This document shows positions 7,260 through 15,995 of a stretch of 34,328 nt of DNA, piece after piece. The first letter of the stretch is position 1. Each line of letters opens with the position of its first letter. The notes under the pieces were generated by a model. It was not told the origin of the DNA. It saw nothing but the letters and a program-made list of their open reading frames with translations, and did no database searches. The translations under genes were made by a program, and so were the position numbers. This DNA is from DATGIQ01 sp035295665 (GTDB taxonomy: Bacteria; Planctomycetota; Planctomycetia; Gemmatales; Gemmataceae): positions 1-34,328 of the forward strand of contig DATGIQ010000573.1 in NCBI GenBank assembly GCA_035295665.1, written 5' to 3'.

Positions 7260-8546
7260 TTATGCTCGGCGGGCCCGCACACAGTGGGGGAACAATTTCG
7301 TTTGTTCCAGCTCGTCAGCATCCGTGAACGGCATGGGCCGGGGGGGGCCGATCCGTTCTAGGCCCGGCATTCGCTGCGCTTCCTCCGCCAGCGGCGGCGA
7401 GACCCACAGCTCGGCCAACTCCAGCGTATTCGGAATGACCGCCAGGCGCACGGCCGCAGGGTTCGGCTGCCAGCACGTCGCCAAGCCGGCTTCGATGCAG
7501 GCGCGATCCGTTGGAAAGCTGAACGGCAGCTTGGACCGCCACAGAAAGCAAGCCGTCAAATTGTTCATGCGAAACGGTACCGGATCGATGGCGGCAAGCA
7601 GACGATCGGTCGTGAGGTCGGCGATCCCGACGCCGGTGCCGTTACCGTGGCTCTCCGGCGAAAGGTCGAGCGCGCAGATCCGGGTGATGTGCGGCGACTC
7701 CATTTCCGGCTCGCCTTCAATCAGCAGCCTGCCTACAACGTTTGGATCAATGCCAGCACCACTGTAGTTCTTGCCGATTTCGCCGATTACCAGCAAATCC
7801 AGCTGTGCAAACGGCAGGCGGCCCATGATCGCTCTGGCCCGTTCCAGCAAGCGCGATTCTTCATCCCAGAGGGCGTCGCGATCCACCACCTGGAGCACGG
7901 CTGTCTCCTCCTGAGCATTCTCCAGGACTGCCAGACCGGCAGCGAAGCGCGACTTGTCCACGATCACGCGAGCCGAGTCCGGAAGCATATCCCGTAGGCC
8001 GCGGACTCCCCAGCGGTGGTGTTGTGCCGCTCCGTCGCGCTTGCCGAGCCCGATGGCCAACATCTTGACAATGCCGCTCTCATGCCGGCCGCGGAAATCC
8101 GTGTGAGGTTTGATCCGCGACACCGTCACGACGGCATCGGCTTCCCAAGCGTTCTTGTCCCAATAAACCGGGTCTCCCCAGCGGTTGGTGCCAATTTGTA
8201 CGGTGGCCATCTCCGTTCGCACCGGTACACGGAGCAAGTCCTCGCGCACGCCGTAATCCGCCAAAATTTGCCGCTGGCCTTCGGGCGTCCCGCCGCCATG
8301 ACTGCCCATGGCCGCCACGATAAAAGGCTGCGCTCCGAGATCGCGCAGGCTTTCCAGCGTTGCCCGGACGATCACGGCAAGGTTGGCAATCCCTCGGCTA
8401 CCGACGGCGACGGCAACCCGATCGCCCCGGTGGATGCGCTGCCGCAAGGACGATTGCTGCCATTGACGCCGTACTTCGCCGGCCACATCCGGGATGCCTG
8501 GCTGCTGCGGGCGCTGGCGAACGGCGGTGAGGAGCGGAAATTCCAT
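7260..8546 (-). CDS. LarA-like nickel-pincer-dependent isomerase homologue (DUF2088 family)
   Basis: 428 residues related to lactate racemase LarA, whose homologues use the nickel-pincer nucleotide to racemise or epimerise 2-hydroxy acids. Recognisable features are AMGSHGGGTPEGQ (79-91), SRIKPHTDFRG (143-153), and H155 with ESGIVKMLAIGLGK (156-169), where K161 lies in the position expected for the covalent cofactor lysine and H148/H155/H176/H177 are candidate metal or acid-base ligands. The LarA 'G.HR' motif is replaced by GSHGGGT, so this belongs to a divergent subgroup and its substrate is probably not lactate. The start is preceded by AGAGG, 9 nt upstream. No larB, larC or larE is nearby, so cofactor supply would come from elsewhere. 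Confidence 0.8.
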   Translation of the reverse strand: MEFPLLTAVRQRPQQPGIPDVAGEVRRQWQQSSLRQRIHRGDRVAVAVGSRGIANLAVIVRATLESLRDLGAQPFIVAAMGSHGGGTPEGQRQILADYGVREDLLRVPVRTEMATVQIGTNRWGDPVYWDKNAWEADAVVTVSRIKPHTDFRGRHESGIVKMLAIGLGKRDGAAQHHRWGVRGLRDMLPDSARVIVDKSRFAAGLAVLENAQEETAVLQVVDRDALWDEESRLLERARAIMGRLPFAQLDLLVIGEIGKNYSGAGIDPNVVGRLLIEGEPEMESPHITRICALDLSPESHGNGTGVGIADLTTDRLLAAIDPVPFRMNNLTACFLWRSKLPFSFPTDRACIEAGLATCWQPNPAAVRLAVIPNTLELAELWVSPPLAEEAQRMPGLERIGPPRPMPFTDADELEQTKLFPHCVRARRA

Positions 8547-8622
8547 AATTGGGGACCTCTACGCTAACTACGAACGGAGGGCGATCCGGCTATTGTAGGG
8601 GATGGCTGGGCGATCACTGGAA

Positions 8623-8651
8623 TTGACCCTGTTCGTGGTATTCCGTACTAT
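8623..8651 (+). promoter_or_regulatory. Sigma-70-type promoter for the AsmA-like gene
   Basis: TTGACC (8623-8628), a 17-nt spacer and TACTAT (8646-8651) lie about 80 bp upstream of the preferred ATG. The -35 box matches at 5 of 6 positions and the -10 at 4 of 6, with ideal spacing. It lies in the divergent region between the LarA-like and AsmA-like genes and points toward the latter. Confidence 0.55.
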
Positions 8652-8733
8652 CCCGCCGCTTTGGCGTTTTTGATGGTGGATGTTCGATCCCCTATCCCAA
8701 TCCAAGATCAAAATGGGAGAGAAGAGGGGCCCC

Positions 8734-11700
8734 ATGGTTTGGCGGAAGTGGTTGGTTCGGAGCCTGGTGTTCACCGTAGGCGGCGGCCTGGCGCTGGCCG
8801 CCTTTGCCTATCAGCACTGGACCAACCCGGCCGTTGTCCGCAGACAGGTCATTGCCAAGCTCGAAGAACTCCTGCCCAATGCTCATGTCAGCCTGGAATC
8901 GGCCCGGTTGCGGATCCTGGGCGGCATTTCGTTCGATGAGCTGCATCTGGCCCGACGCGACGATCCCAGCCGCACGGATTTCATCTCGGTCCCGAAGGGA
9001 ATCATCTATCCGGATAAGGAGCAATTCCTGAATGGCAAGCTGGCCATTCAGCGCGTGGTGTGGTATCAGCCGACCATTCACCTGATCCGCAACAAGGACG
9101 GCGCATGGAATACGGAGCATGTGCTGGCCCCCCCAACTCCCGAAATTGCAATCCCAACCATTCGGCTGCAGAATGCCACGTTCTTGATCGAGGACCAGCA
9201 AGCCTGTCCCGATGCGCGCCCGCTGGAAATCCACGATGTCAACCTCGTGATCATGAATGATCCGCACCGGCCACCCACGGTGTCCCTGCTCACCTTCAAA
9301 GGCTCCGGGGTTGCTGACGTGGCCGGCACCGTGCACGTGGAAGGGGGTTCCCTGAATCGATACTCGGATGAGTTTTCAGTTTCGCTTCAGCTCCCGTCTT
9401 TCCCGGTGAACGGTGCCCTGGTGCAGCGGCTCGCCAAGTTCTGGCCCGACGCCGCCCTCCATGCTCGTGAACTGACCGGCACGGCCGCGCTTCAGGCCGA
9501 GATCAGCTATCGCCCCGAATCCGAGTCTCAAGCTACCTGGCATCATGATGTCCGATTTCACCTGACCCAGGGCCAGTTTCATCATGCTCAGTTACCGTTT
9601 CCGCTACACGATCTCGAAGCCCGAATCCGCTGCGTGGACGGTCAGATCACGCTCGAGAAATTCGCCGCCCGGTCAGGAACTGCGCAGTTTCAGTTGTCCG
9701 GCAAAGCCCTGACGATGCACGCCGACACCGATCTGTTGGATGGCAGCCTGCGAGTTACCCACCTTCCGGCAAGCAAGGAGCTGTTCCAGACTCTTCATCT
9801 GGAGGAAATCGAACACGACTACGCCCCCGAAGGCCACTTCAGCCTGGAGACGAGCTTTTCACGGCGCGCTGGCCGATGGCAGGAGCACTGCACGATTCAG
9901 CTGGAAGGGGTGAAAGGTGTGTGTGCCAAATTCCCCTATCCATTGGAGCAGGTTACCGGCACGATCGAACAGACCCTCGATCCGTCCCAGCGAATTGACC
10001 GCCTGAAGGTCCGGCTCACCGGCTACGCCGGTTCGCAGCCCGTCTTGATCCAGGGGGAAATCGAGGGTGAAAAGCCGGCCTCCGTCACCCTGCGGATCAG
10101 CGCCACCCATTTGCTCATCGACGACAAGCTCTGTGCCGCCTTGCAGCCGGAGCTGTATCACAAGTTGGTACGTCCGTTCCGTCCGAGCGGCTACGTGGAC
10201 GTGGTGGCCGACATTCGCCGTGCCCAGGGTGGGACCCAGTTTACCAATGATTACGTCCTCACGTTCCACGATGCCGCGATTGCCTATGAAGCGTTCCCCT
10301 ATCCGATCGAAAACGTGAGCGGTACCGTTACCATTGGGCCGGACCACTGGGAATACTACGGGTTCCGCGGTAACCACAACGGCGGAGAATTTCGCAGCCG
10401 CGGAAAACCGATCAAGACGCCTCAGGGCAATCGTATCCAGCTCGAAATCACCGGCACCAACCTGTTGCTTGACAGGGAACTGCGGGCTGCCCTCAAGTGT
10501 CCGGCTCTGGAAACGGCGTGGAGAAAGCTCAACCCTGGCGGCCGAATGGATTTTTCCGCCCAGGTCGATCTGATCGATGGCCAAGACGATCCCGTGATCG
10601 CCGTGACGGCCATTCCCCGCGAAGCCACGATCAAGCCGGAGTTCTTTCCCTGTGCCCTCTCCAACCTCCACGGCACCATTCGGTACCAGCAGCATCACGT
10701 CGAGTTGCAAAACTTGAGCGCCCGCCATGAGCAAACGCGGTTAAGCGTGGAGCATGGCGAGATTATCTCCTATCCCGACGGCAGCTTTTCGGTGAAGCTG
10801 ACGGAGCTGCTGGGACATCCGATCGTGCCGGATGCAGAATTTGTCCGTGCGTTGCCGCCGGCCCTGGGCCATGCGTGCCGCAACCTTCGGCTCAAGGAGC
10901 CGTTGTCCCTGCGCACCAATTTGACCATTGCCGTGCCTGCTGCTGACCAGGCTCCTTCCCAAGTGCAGTGGGATGGGGGGGTGCGGCTGAAAGACGCCAC
11001 GCTGGTGGCCGGCGTGCCCTGGGAACGGGTCAACGGCCTCATTTGGTGTTCCGGCGAGCATCGCGGCGGGGCGATAGGCAAGGTGGAGGGAAATTTAATC
11101 CTGGACGAGGCGACGGTTTTCCAGCAGACCCTCCACGAAATCCACAGCAAGCTGTTTGTCGACGCCAAGGAACCGGATATCCTGATTCTCCCGGACCTCC
11201 ATGCGAAGATTTACAACGGCGACGTCGGCGGCTCGGTCCGCGTCGATTTTGGCCCAACCCTGCGTTATGAGGCGGAGCTGACCGCGCTCCAGCTCCAATT
11301 GGAGAAGCTCAGTCTCTCCAACCGCTTGGGCCCCAATGCCCAGCAGAGCGGCTTACTCGATGCACGCCTCTCCCTGCAAGGTCAGGGAACGGGCCTGGGC
11401 GGGTTGAAAGGGACTGGCAGTATCGACGTGCCCAACGGAAAGATGGGAAACTTGCCCCTGTTGTTGGATCTCTTGAAATTCCTCAGTCTGCGCTTTCCGG
11501 ATGGCACGTTCTTCGAAGAAGCACACGCGCGCTTCACCCTGGACGGACCACGGGTCGATATCAACCGTGTTGATCTGCTCGGGGCGGCCATCAGCCTGGG
11601 CGGCAGCGGCACGGTCAACCTGGACAGCGGTGCCTACAACATGGAGCTGTTCGCTGTCTGGGGCCGCATCGTCCAGTTGTCGCCGTCCCTGCTCAAGGAT

Positions 11701-11850
11701 TTTTGGCCGACCCTGAGTGAGTTGTTCCTGAAAATCAAGATGAAAGGTAAAATCGGTGAGCCGCCACGCTTTGAAAAGGAACTGGTACCTGGGTTGACGG
11801 AGCCGCTGGAACGAATGCGGGACCGGCTGGGCGGCAGAGCAAGTGGGTGA
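8734..11850 (+). CDS. Large AsmA/TamB-like envelope protein
   Basis: About 1038 residues. One N-terminal membrane segment (about 7-26) is followed by a very long extracytoplasmic region of repeated beta-rich units with short motifs of the kind FPYPLEQVTGTI and FPYPIENVSGTV, then an AsmA-like C-terminal part (about 850-1010) with GTGLGGLKGTGSIDVPNGKM and LGGSGTVNLDSGAYNM. This is the architecture of AsmA/YhdP/TamB proteins, thought to form bridge-like conduits for phospholipid movement to the outer membrane. I prefer the ATG at 8734, with AAGAGGGG just upstream, over the in-frame ATG at 8680. The stop overlaps or closely abuts the next gene, an LptF/G permease, which supports an envelope-lipid role. 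The exact cargo is not known. Confidence 0.8.
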   Translation: MVWRKWLVRSLVFTVGGGLALAAFAYQHWTNPAVVRRQVIAKLEELLPNAHVSLESARLRILGGISFDELHLARRDDPSRTDFISVPKGIIYPDKEQFLNGKLAIQRVVWYQPTIHLIRNKDGAWNTEHVLAPPTPEIAIPTIRLQNATFLIEDQQACPDARPLEIHDVNLVIMNDPHRPPTVSLLTFKGSGVADVAGTVHVEGGSLNRYSDEFSVSLQLPSFPVNGALVQRLAKFWPDAALHARELTGTAALQAEISYRPESESQATWHHDVRFHLTQGQFHHAQLPFPLHDLEARIRCVDGQITLEKFAARSGTAQFQLSGKALTMHADTDLLDGSLRVTHLPASKELFQTLHLEEIEHDYAPEGHFSLETSFSRRAGRWQEHCTIQLEGVKGVCAKFPYPLEQVTGTIEQTLDPSQRIDRLKVRLTGYAGSQPVLIQGEIEGEKPASVTLRISATHLLIDDKLCAALQPELYHKLVRPFRPSGYVDVVADIRRAQGGTQFTNDYVLTFHDAAIAYEAFPYPIENVSGTVTIGPDHWEYYGFRGNHNGGEFRSRGKPIKTPQGNRIQLEITGTNLLLDRELRAALKCPALETAWRKLNPGGRMDFSAQVDLIDGQDDPVIAVTAIPREATIKPEFFPCALSNLHGTIRYQQHHVELQNLSARHEQTRLSVEHGEIISYPDGSFSVKLTELLGHPIVPDAEFVRALPPALGHACRNLRLKEPLSLRTNLTIAVPAADQAPSQVQWDGGVRLKDATLVAGVPWERVNGLIWCSGEHRGGAIGKVEGNLILDEATVFQQTLHEIHSKLFVDAKEPDILILPDLHAKIYNGDVGGSVRVDFGPTLRYEAELTALQLQLEKLSLSNRLGPNAQQSGLLDARLSLQGQGTGLGGLKGTGSIDVPNGKMGNLPLLLDLLKFLSLRFPDGTFFEEAHARFTLDGPRVDINRVDLLGAAISLGGSGTVNLDSGAYNMELFAVWGRIVQLSPSLLKDFWPTLSELFLKIKMKGKIGEPPRFEKELVPGLTEPLERMRDRLGGRASG

Positions 11851-11888
11851 GGCGGAGTGAGGGAAACCGGCCAGGCAGGGAGGCCGCG

Positions 11889-13106
11889 GTGATCATCGGC
11901 ATCTTGCATCGGACGATTTTCTGGGAGCTGGCCCGGGTGTTCGTGCTCTCGCTGATCGGGATCACGGGCATCATTCTCATGGCCGCCATCGTGGTCGAAG
12001 CTTCGCAGCGCGGACTCGGTCCGGCCCAAGTCCTGGCCGCGATTCCATTAATTGTCCCCAGCATGCTCCCCTTCATCATTCCCCCGACGACACTCTTTGC
12101 CAGCTGCGTCGTCTTCGGCCGGTTGGGGCACGACAACGAGATCACCGCCATCAAGTCGGCGGGGATTTGCGTCCTTCATGTGGTCTGGCCGGGCGTCTTT
12201 TTGGGACTTGTCATGGCGGCGATCACGCTCGGCCTCTATTACCACCTGATCCCCTACACCCACCACCTGCTGCGGACAGCGGTGGTGAATGACATCGAAG
12301 ACTACCTCTATGCGATGCTCAAGAAAGACCACGAAATCAAAGGACGGCCGGAGCAACGGCTGAACACCGCTGGGGAGAGGTATGAGGTCTATGTCGGACA
12401 GGTGCAGGGCCGGCAATTGAAGACGGCCATTTTCAAACGCTGCGATGCCAAGGGCAACTATGATGTGATCGCCCGTTCCAGCGAAGCGGAGCTTCACGTC
12501 GATCTGAAGCGTCACGAACTCATCATCCTCATGCGACACGGCCACATTTTGGACGAAAGCGGCAAAGACCGCGTTTTCTTCGATGAGGAGGCGTGGCCCG
12601 TCTTTTTGCCCGCGGTCGACGAAAACCGCAAGCCGAGCCCACGCGACATGACCTGGCAGCAACTGTTGGAGGCCCGACGCGAGGTTCTGGGCCAGATGGA
12701 TGAGGTGGGCGCTCAGCTAGCGATCACCTTTTCGCAGAAAACACTGATCCAACCCCCTGCGGATCTGGGTGAACATCAAAAAAACCTGCAAAACATCCTC
12801 CGCGCCCACAAGGCGACGTTGAATGGCATCGACACCGAGCTGCAAATGCGGCCAGCGTTATCGGCCGGCTGCCTGTTTTTCGTCGTCATCGGTTGTCCCA
12901 TCGGCATCTGGTTTGGCCGCAGCGATTATCTGAGCGCGTTCATCATCTGCTTTTTACCGATCGTCTTTGTCTACTACCCGCTTCAACTATGCAGCACGAA
13001 CCTGGCCAAGGACGGCAAGCTCAACCCCATGTTGGCCCTCTGGATCGCCAACGCAGTCATTGGGCTGTGGGCGCTGTTGCTCTTTCGGAAACTGTTGAAA
13101 AACTAA
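11889..13106 (+). CDS. LptF/LptG (YjgP/YjgQ) family permease
   Basis: About 405 residues with the LptF/G layout: three N-terminal membrane segments (about 14-36, 48-72 and 98-122), a large extracytoplasmic domain (about 125-320) and three C-terminal segments (about 325-400, starting ALSAGCLFFVVIGCPIGIWF). In proteobacteria, LptF and LptG form the membrane part of the LptB2FG ABC transporter that extracts LPS. Only one such gene is present here, and no LptB or LptC is adjacent. GTG at 11889 is favoured because GGGAGG lies 5 nt upstream. An alternative GTG at 11847 would overlap the preceding stop but has a poor leader. Co-transcription with the AsmA-like gene is likely. Confidence 0.85.
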   Translation: MIIGILHRTIFWELARVFVLSLIGITGIILMAAIVVEASQRGLGPAQVLAAIPLIVPSMLPFIIPPTTLFASCVVFGRLGHDNEITAIKSAGICVLHVVWPGVFLGLVMAAITLGLYYHLIPYTHHLLRTAVVNDIEDYLYAMLKKDHEIKGRPEQRLNTAGERYEVYVGQVQGRQLKTAIFKRCDAKGNYDVIARSSEAELHVDLKRHELIILMRHGHILDESGKDRVFFDEEAWPVFLPAVDENRKPSPRDMTWQQLLEARREVLGQMDEVGAQLAITFSQKTLIQPPADLGEHQKNLQNILRAHKATLNGIDTELQMRPALSAGCLFFVVIGCPIGIWFGRSDYLSAFIICFLPIVFVYYPLQLCSTNLAKDGKLNPMLALWIANAVIGLWALLLFRKLLKN

Positions 13107-13141
13107 GGTAGTTGCACGGATGGGGAGTTTCTTGCCCTTTG

Positions 13142-13208
13142 TGGTTGCAGGAGGGCCACGGGCCGCGTACACTGCGAATAGCGAAAACGCGGCCACTTGG
13201 GGCAACCA
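13142..13208. terminator. Two-part hairpin downstream of the LptF/G gene
   Basis: An outer stem TGGTTGC (13142-13148) / GCAACCA (13202-13208) encloses an inner 8-bp stem GGCCGCGT (13161-13168) / ACGCGGCC (13187-13194). It starts 36 nt after the permease stop, and TTCTTAAAAT follows it. It could end the envelope operon or be leader structure for the next gene. The 260-bp gap around it contains no gene. Confidence 0.4.
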
Positions 13209-13366
13209 TTCTTAAAATGATCAGGGCAAAGGTTGGGGTCGTTCGGAGGTTCTTATTCCACAACTCGGTAAGGCAGCCGTCGCAGTGCGTGGCGACCATT
13301 CACCAACTTCGGAGCACTCGTGCTTGGACATCGTGGTCTTGCATTTGACAACAAAGGGGTGCAGAA

Positions 13367-14062
13367 GTGAGTACTGCTCTACTCGTTGAATATTACGAGG
13401 AACTGCCGGATCCTCGAGAAGGCCATCCCCACGTACGGGAAGCCGCCTTTCGCAAAGGGCTTGCGAAGTTCAAACAAAAAGTGGCCAGCCGCTACATGGA
13501 AGGCACGCTGCACCGGTTGCTGGAAAGCTCCGATCCCACTGTCCGGCGGGCCAGCACGCTGGCCCTGGGGGAAGTGGGGACGATGAAGGCTTCCAATGCG
13601 CTGCTCGCCCGGAGGCTGCATGATGAGGACCGCGGCGTGCGGCAACTGGCTGCGGAGGCCCTGTGGTCGGTTTGGCTTCGGGGCCATACGGACGTGCACA
13701 ACCGCGAGTTGCAGCGCCTCGTCGATTTGCGCGATCGCAAGAAGAAGCGGGCCGGTCTGGATGCCTTGATCGAGGAGGCCCCGGACTTCGCCGAAAGCTA
13801 CAACCAACGAGCCATTGTGCACTTCCAGACCCGGGAATGGCAAAAAGCGATCGCGGATTGCGAAAAAGTCCTCGAGCTCAACCCGTATCATTTTGCAGCC
13901 GCGGCGGGCATGGGACGCTGCTATCTGGAATTAGGCAAACATCGGTCGGCGTTGAAGGCATTTCGGAAGGCCCTGCGCATCAATCCCGGCATGGAAGAAG
14001 TAAAGCGGACCATACGGGCCCTCGAGAGCGCCCTGGGCGAAGAACGCGACGACAAGAAATAG
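13367..14062 (+). CDS. HEAT-repeat and TPR fusion protein
   Basis: 231 residues, apparently cytoplasmic. Residues about 38-105 form two HEAT/PBS-lyase-type repeats (DPTVRRASTLALGEVG; DRGVRQLAAEALWSVW). A charged linker with DRKKKR leads to two to three TPR units at about 138-215 (AESYNQRAIVHFQTREWQKA; FAAAAGMGRCYLELGKHRSA). Both repeat types bind proteins, so an adaptor role is likely, but no partner is indicated. The start is GTG at 13367, with AAAGGGG about 6 nt before it. It stands as a single gene; the convergent sugar-binding-domain gene ends 27 bp downstream. Confidence 0.75.
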   Translation: MSTALLVEYYEELPDPREGHPHVREAAFRKGLAKFKQKVASRYMEGTLHRLLESSDPTVRRASTLALGEVGTMKASNALLARRLHDEDRGVRQLAAEALWSVWLRGHTDVHNRELQRLVDLRDRKKKRAGLDALIEEAPDFAESYNQRAIVHFQTREWQKAIADCEKVLELNPYHFAAAAGMGRCYLELGKHRSALKAFRKALRINPGMEEVKRTIRALESALGEERDDKK

Positions 14063-14089
14063 CCCCTGGCCTTGCCACGTGGTAGGCGC

Positions 14090-14806
14090 TCACGCCTTTT
14101 CCAGCGCGCATGCGGCCGTGTACCAGACAACGGCCCCGTGCACCAACTCGATCCGCAGCTCGCGGTTCTGGGCAGGTTCCGGGTCGGTACAAACGAGTTC
14201 AAACGCTTGGCCCGCAGCCGTCGGTTGAATCGTTTGGTAGGCCAGCGTACCGCGATCCATAAGGACGTAAAGGTCAAGCGGACTGTCGCTTATCCCAACC
14301 ACTTCTCCGTAGATGTGCATCCGGAACTCCCCGTTCGCGGCCGCCCGCCAGGCCCGGACCGACCGTAGGAACGCCGGTGCACGGATCTCCAGGGCTACTT
14401 CGCCCCACAATCCCCGGTTGCCGGATAGCGCTTCGACCTCCACCACGAGCTCATTTCGTTCCCGGATGAGTTCGGTCACCACAAACTCGAACGACTGCAA
14501 AGCCTGGTTCTGCTGTCCCAGAAGTTGGCCATTCAGGGTGACGCGGGCATTAGTCTCCACTCCGGCGAACGTTAGCCAGACCGCCTCGTGCGGATCCAGT
14601 CGTCGTGGCCGGCCAAAGCGCCGCCGAAAGCGCACCCGGCCGACGAAGTCGCCCAGCCCGCCCTCGCTCCAACGGCAAGGTAGCGACATGGTGAACGGCG
14701 GCGAGGGCTGCGGAACCACTTCGAAGGGTCCGTCGGCATGCCGTACCGCGCGGGCCAGCGGCTCGCACTGCCAGGGGCCACGCAAACGGATGCGGTGCGG
14801 ATACAT
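14090..14806 (-). CDS. Stand-alone GH2-type sugar-binding-domain protein
   Basis: 238 residues. Residues about 40-145 resemble the N-terminal jelly-roll (galactose-binding-like) domain of glycoside hydrolase family 2: FVGRVRFRRRFGRPRRLD, VWLTFAGVETNARVTLNGQ and RNELVVEVE match the usual pattern of that domain (F-R-R-F, L-x-F-x-G-V-x-x-A-x-V-x-L-N-G). No catalytic TIM barrel follows, so it is not a full glycosidase. The C-terminal part (about 150-238) is not recognised. There is no signal peptide. The ATG lies 3 nt after the stop of the NRDE gene, so the two are probably translated together. A carbohydrate-binding role is inferred from fold resemblance only. Confidence 0.65.
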   Translation of the reverse strand: MYPHRIRLRGPWQCEPLARAVRHADGPFEVVPQPSPPFTMSLPCRWSEGGLGDFVGRVRFRRRFGRPRRLDPHEAVWLTFAGVETNARVTLNGQLLGQQNQALQSFEFVVTELIRERNELVVEVEALSGNRGLWGEVALEIRAPAFLRSVRAWRAAANGEFRMHIYGEVVGISDSPLDLYVLMDRGTLAYQTIQPTAAGQAFELVCTDPEPAQNRELRIELVHGAVVWYTAACALEKA

Positions 14807-14809
14807 CGG

Positions 14810-15559
14810 TCACTCTCGGTCCGAAGAGGAAGCGAATAAGTGTCGCAGCACAGGGGAGTAATCCTGGTAGGGCGTTCGGTCGGGCGGTCCCTGGGCATGC
14901 CAGTAGCTGCTCTGGGCCAGGGGCGAACGCAAGGCTAGCAGACTACTCGACACGGTTCCGCTCTGATCCCCGCGCTGGCAAATGGCCGGTCCGCCATTGC
15001 CGCTTTGGGAACACAATTTTTCCAACGCTTGCAAACATTCTTTCGCGGAGCGGTAGCTGCGTTGGCTGAGCCACCACAGCGCGTGACCGAGGCGGCGGTC
15101 GCTCGCATCGTTCACATCATGGGACGTCAATCCATGCAGTCCCGGCGGCAACGGCCGGATCCGCAGCCAATCGCCGGCATGGATGACCATGGCATTATCC
15201 TGGTCGGCGCACATTAAGTTGCAGCCGGCATAGCAGCCTTGGCCGAGCTCGCGCACAGCTTGGTCCACCGCCTGGGTCGCGGTCCTACAGCCGAGCAAAT
15301 CTCGCACCAACAGCCCACGGCTGCGGAGCTTGGATGAGAGTTCGGATTTCGGCCGATTGGTGACGGCGACAAAGACGCCCCGTTGATTGACGCCAAACCA
15401 GGTTCCGCGCGCAACCGGATCGAGTCCGGCCACCGCAGGAAGCGGGCCGTCAAGGATCTGCGGCGGCTCTCCCGGTCGGCTGTACAGCTCATCGCGATTG
15501 GCACCCACGATCAGCGGCGCATCTTCCAGGACTCGAAAAAACATGGCCAGCAGGCACAT
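14810..15559 (-). CDS. NRDE (TANGO2-like) family protein
   Basis: 249 residues, a normal family length. The N-terminus MCLLAMFFRVL...VGANRDELYSRPG carries the defining NRDE motif (residues 20-23) and Cys2, the position of a possible N-terminal nucleophile in the proposed Ntn-hydrolase-like fold. GTWFGVNQRGVFVAVTNRP (52-70) is the second family signature. Human TANGO2 belongs to the same family and has been linked to haem and lipid handling, but bacterial members have no settled function. GGGAGG lies 6 nt before the ATG. It heads a two-gene unit with the sugar-binding-domain protein, and the PII-like gene is divergent. Confidence 0.85.
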   Translation of the reverse strand: MCLLAMFFRVLEDAPLIVGANRDELYSRPGEPPQILDGPLPAVAGLDPVARGTWFGVNQRGVFVAVTNRPKSELSSKLRSRGLLVRDLLGCRTATQAVDQAVRELGQGCYAGCNLMCADQDNAMVIHAGDWLRIRPLPPGLHGLTSHDVNDASDRRLGHALWWLSQRSYRSAKECLQALEKLCSQSGNGGPAICQRGDQSGTVSSSLLALRSPLAQSSYWHAQGPPDRTPYQDYSPVLRHLFASSSDRE

Positions 15560-15666
15560 CGCTAACCTCCCTGCCCGGAAGAAACGTGCTTGCAGACCTT
15601 CCCCGGAGCTTGTAAGTTTTCTTCAGCCAAGCTCACGATAGCTGGCACGTTGCAGGATCGCAAGAC

Positions 15667-15981
15667 ATGAAACAGCTCACCATCGTAGTGAAGCCCTTCT
15701 GTGCCGAGGCCGTCTTGCGGGCCATCGCCGAGATGGATGTGGTCGCCTGTATGGTGCGCGAGGCCAAGGGATACAGCCGGCAAAAGGGCTACCTGGACCG
15801 GTATGTCGGCAGCGAATACAGCTTGGCTTTCTTGCCGAAAGTAGAGATCGGCGTTTGGGTGAGCGATGAACGCGCCCAGGAAGTGGCCGATCGTATTGCC
15901 CGCACCGCCCGCACCGGCCGAATCGGCGATGGCAAAATCTTCGTGGTCGCGATGGGCTTGCCCGATGCGCTGGAGTTTTGA
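15667..15981 (+). CDS. PII signal-transduction protein lacking the C-terminal arginines
   Basis: 104 residues that align with GlnB/GlnK without gaps. Seen at the same residue numbers as E. coli GlnB: R38-Q39-K40-G41, Y51 (the uridylylation tyrosine), FLPK with K58, and GRIGDGKIFV with G87, G89 and K90. T-loop length is therefore normal. Differences are S37 where G is usual, and a C-terminus (LPDALEF) that ends at 104 with Ala101 and Glu103 where GlnB has Arg101 and Arg103, residues that contact ATP phosphates. PII proteins sense ATP/ADP and 2-oxoglutarate and control nitrogen enzymes and AmtB. No amtB, glnA or glnD is adjacent. It may be a regulator with altered nucleotide response. Confidence 0.85.
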   Translation: MKQLTIVVKPFCAEAVLRAIAEMDVVACMVREAKGYSRQKGYLDRYVGSEYSLAFLPKVEIGVWVSDERAQEVADRIARTARTGRIGDGKIFVVAMGLPDALEF

Positions 15982-15995
15982 TTCCACTCCACACC

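Noticed and set aside
13107..13366. Possible structured RNA or riboswitch upstream of the HEAT-TPR gene
   Set aside because: Only a simple two-part hairpin is visible; it fits a terminator of the preceding permease gene and matches no riboswitch core that I know.
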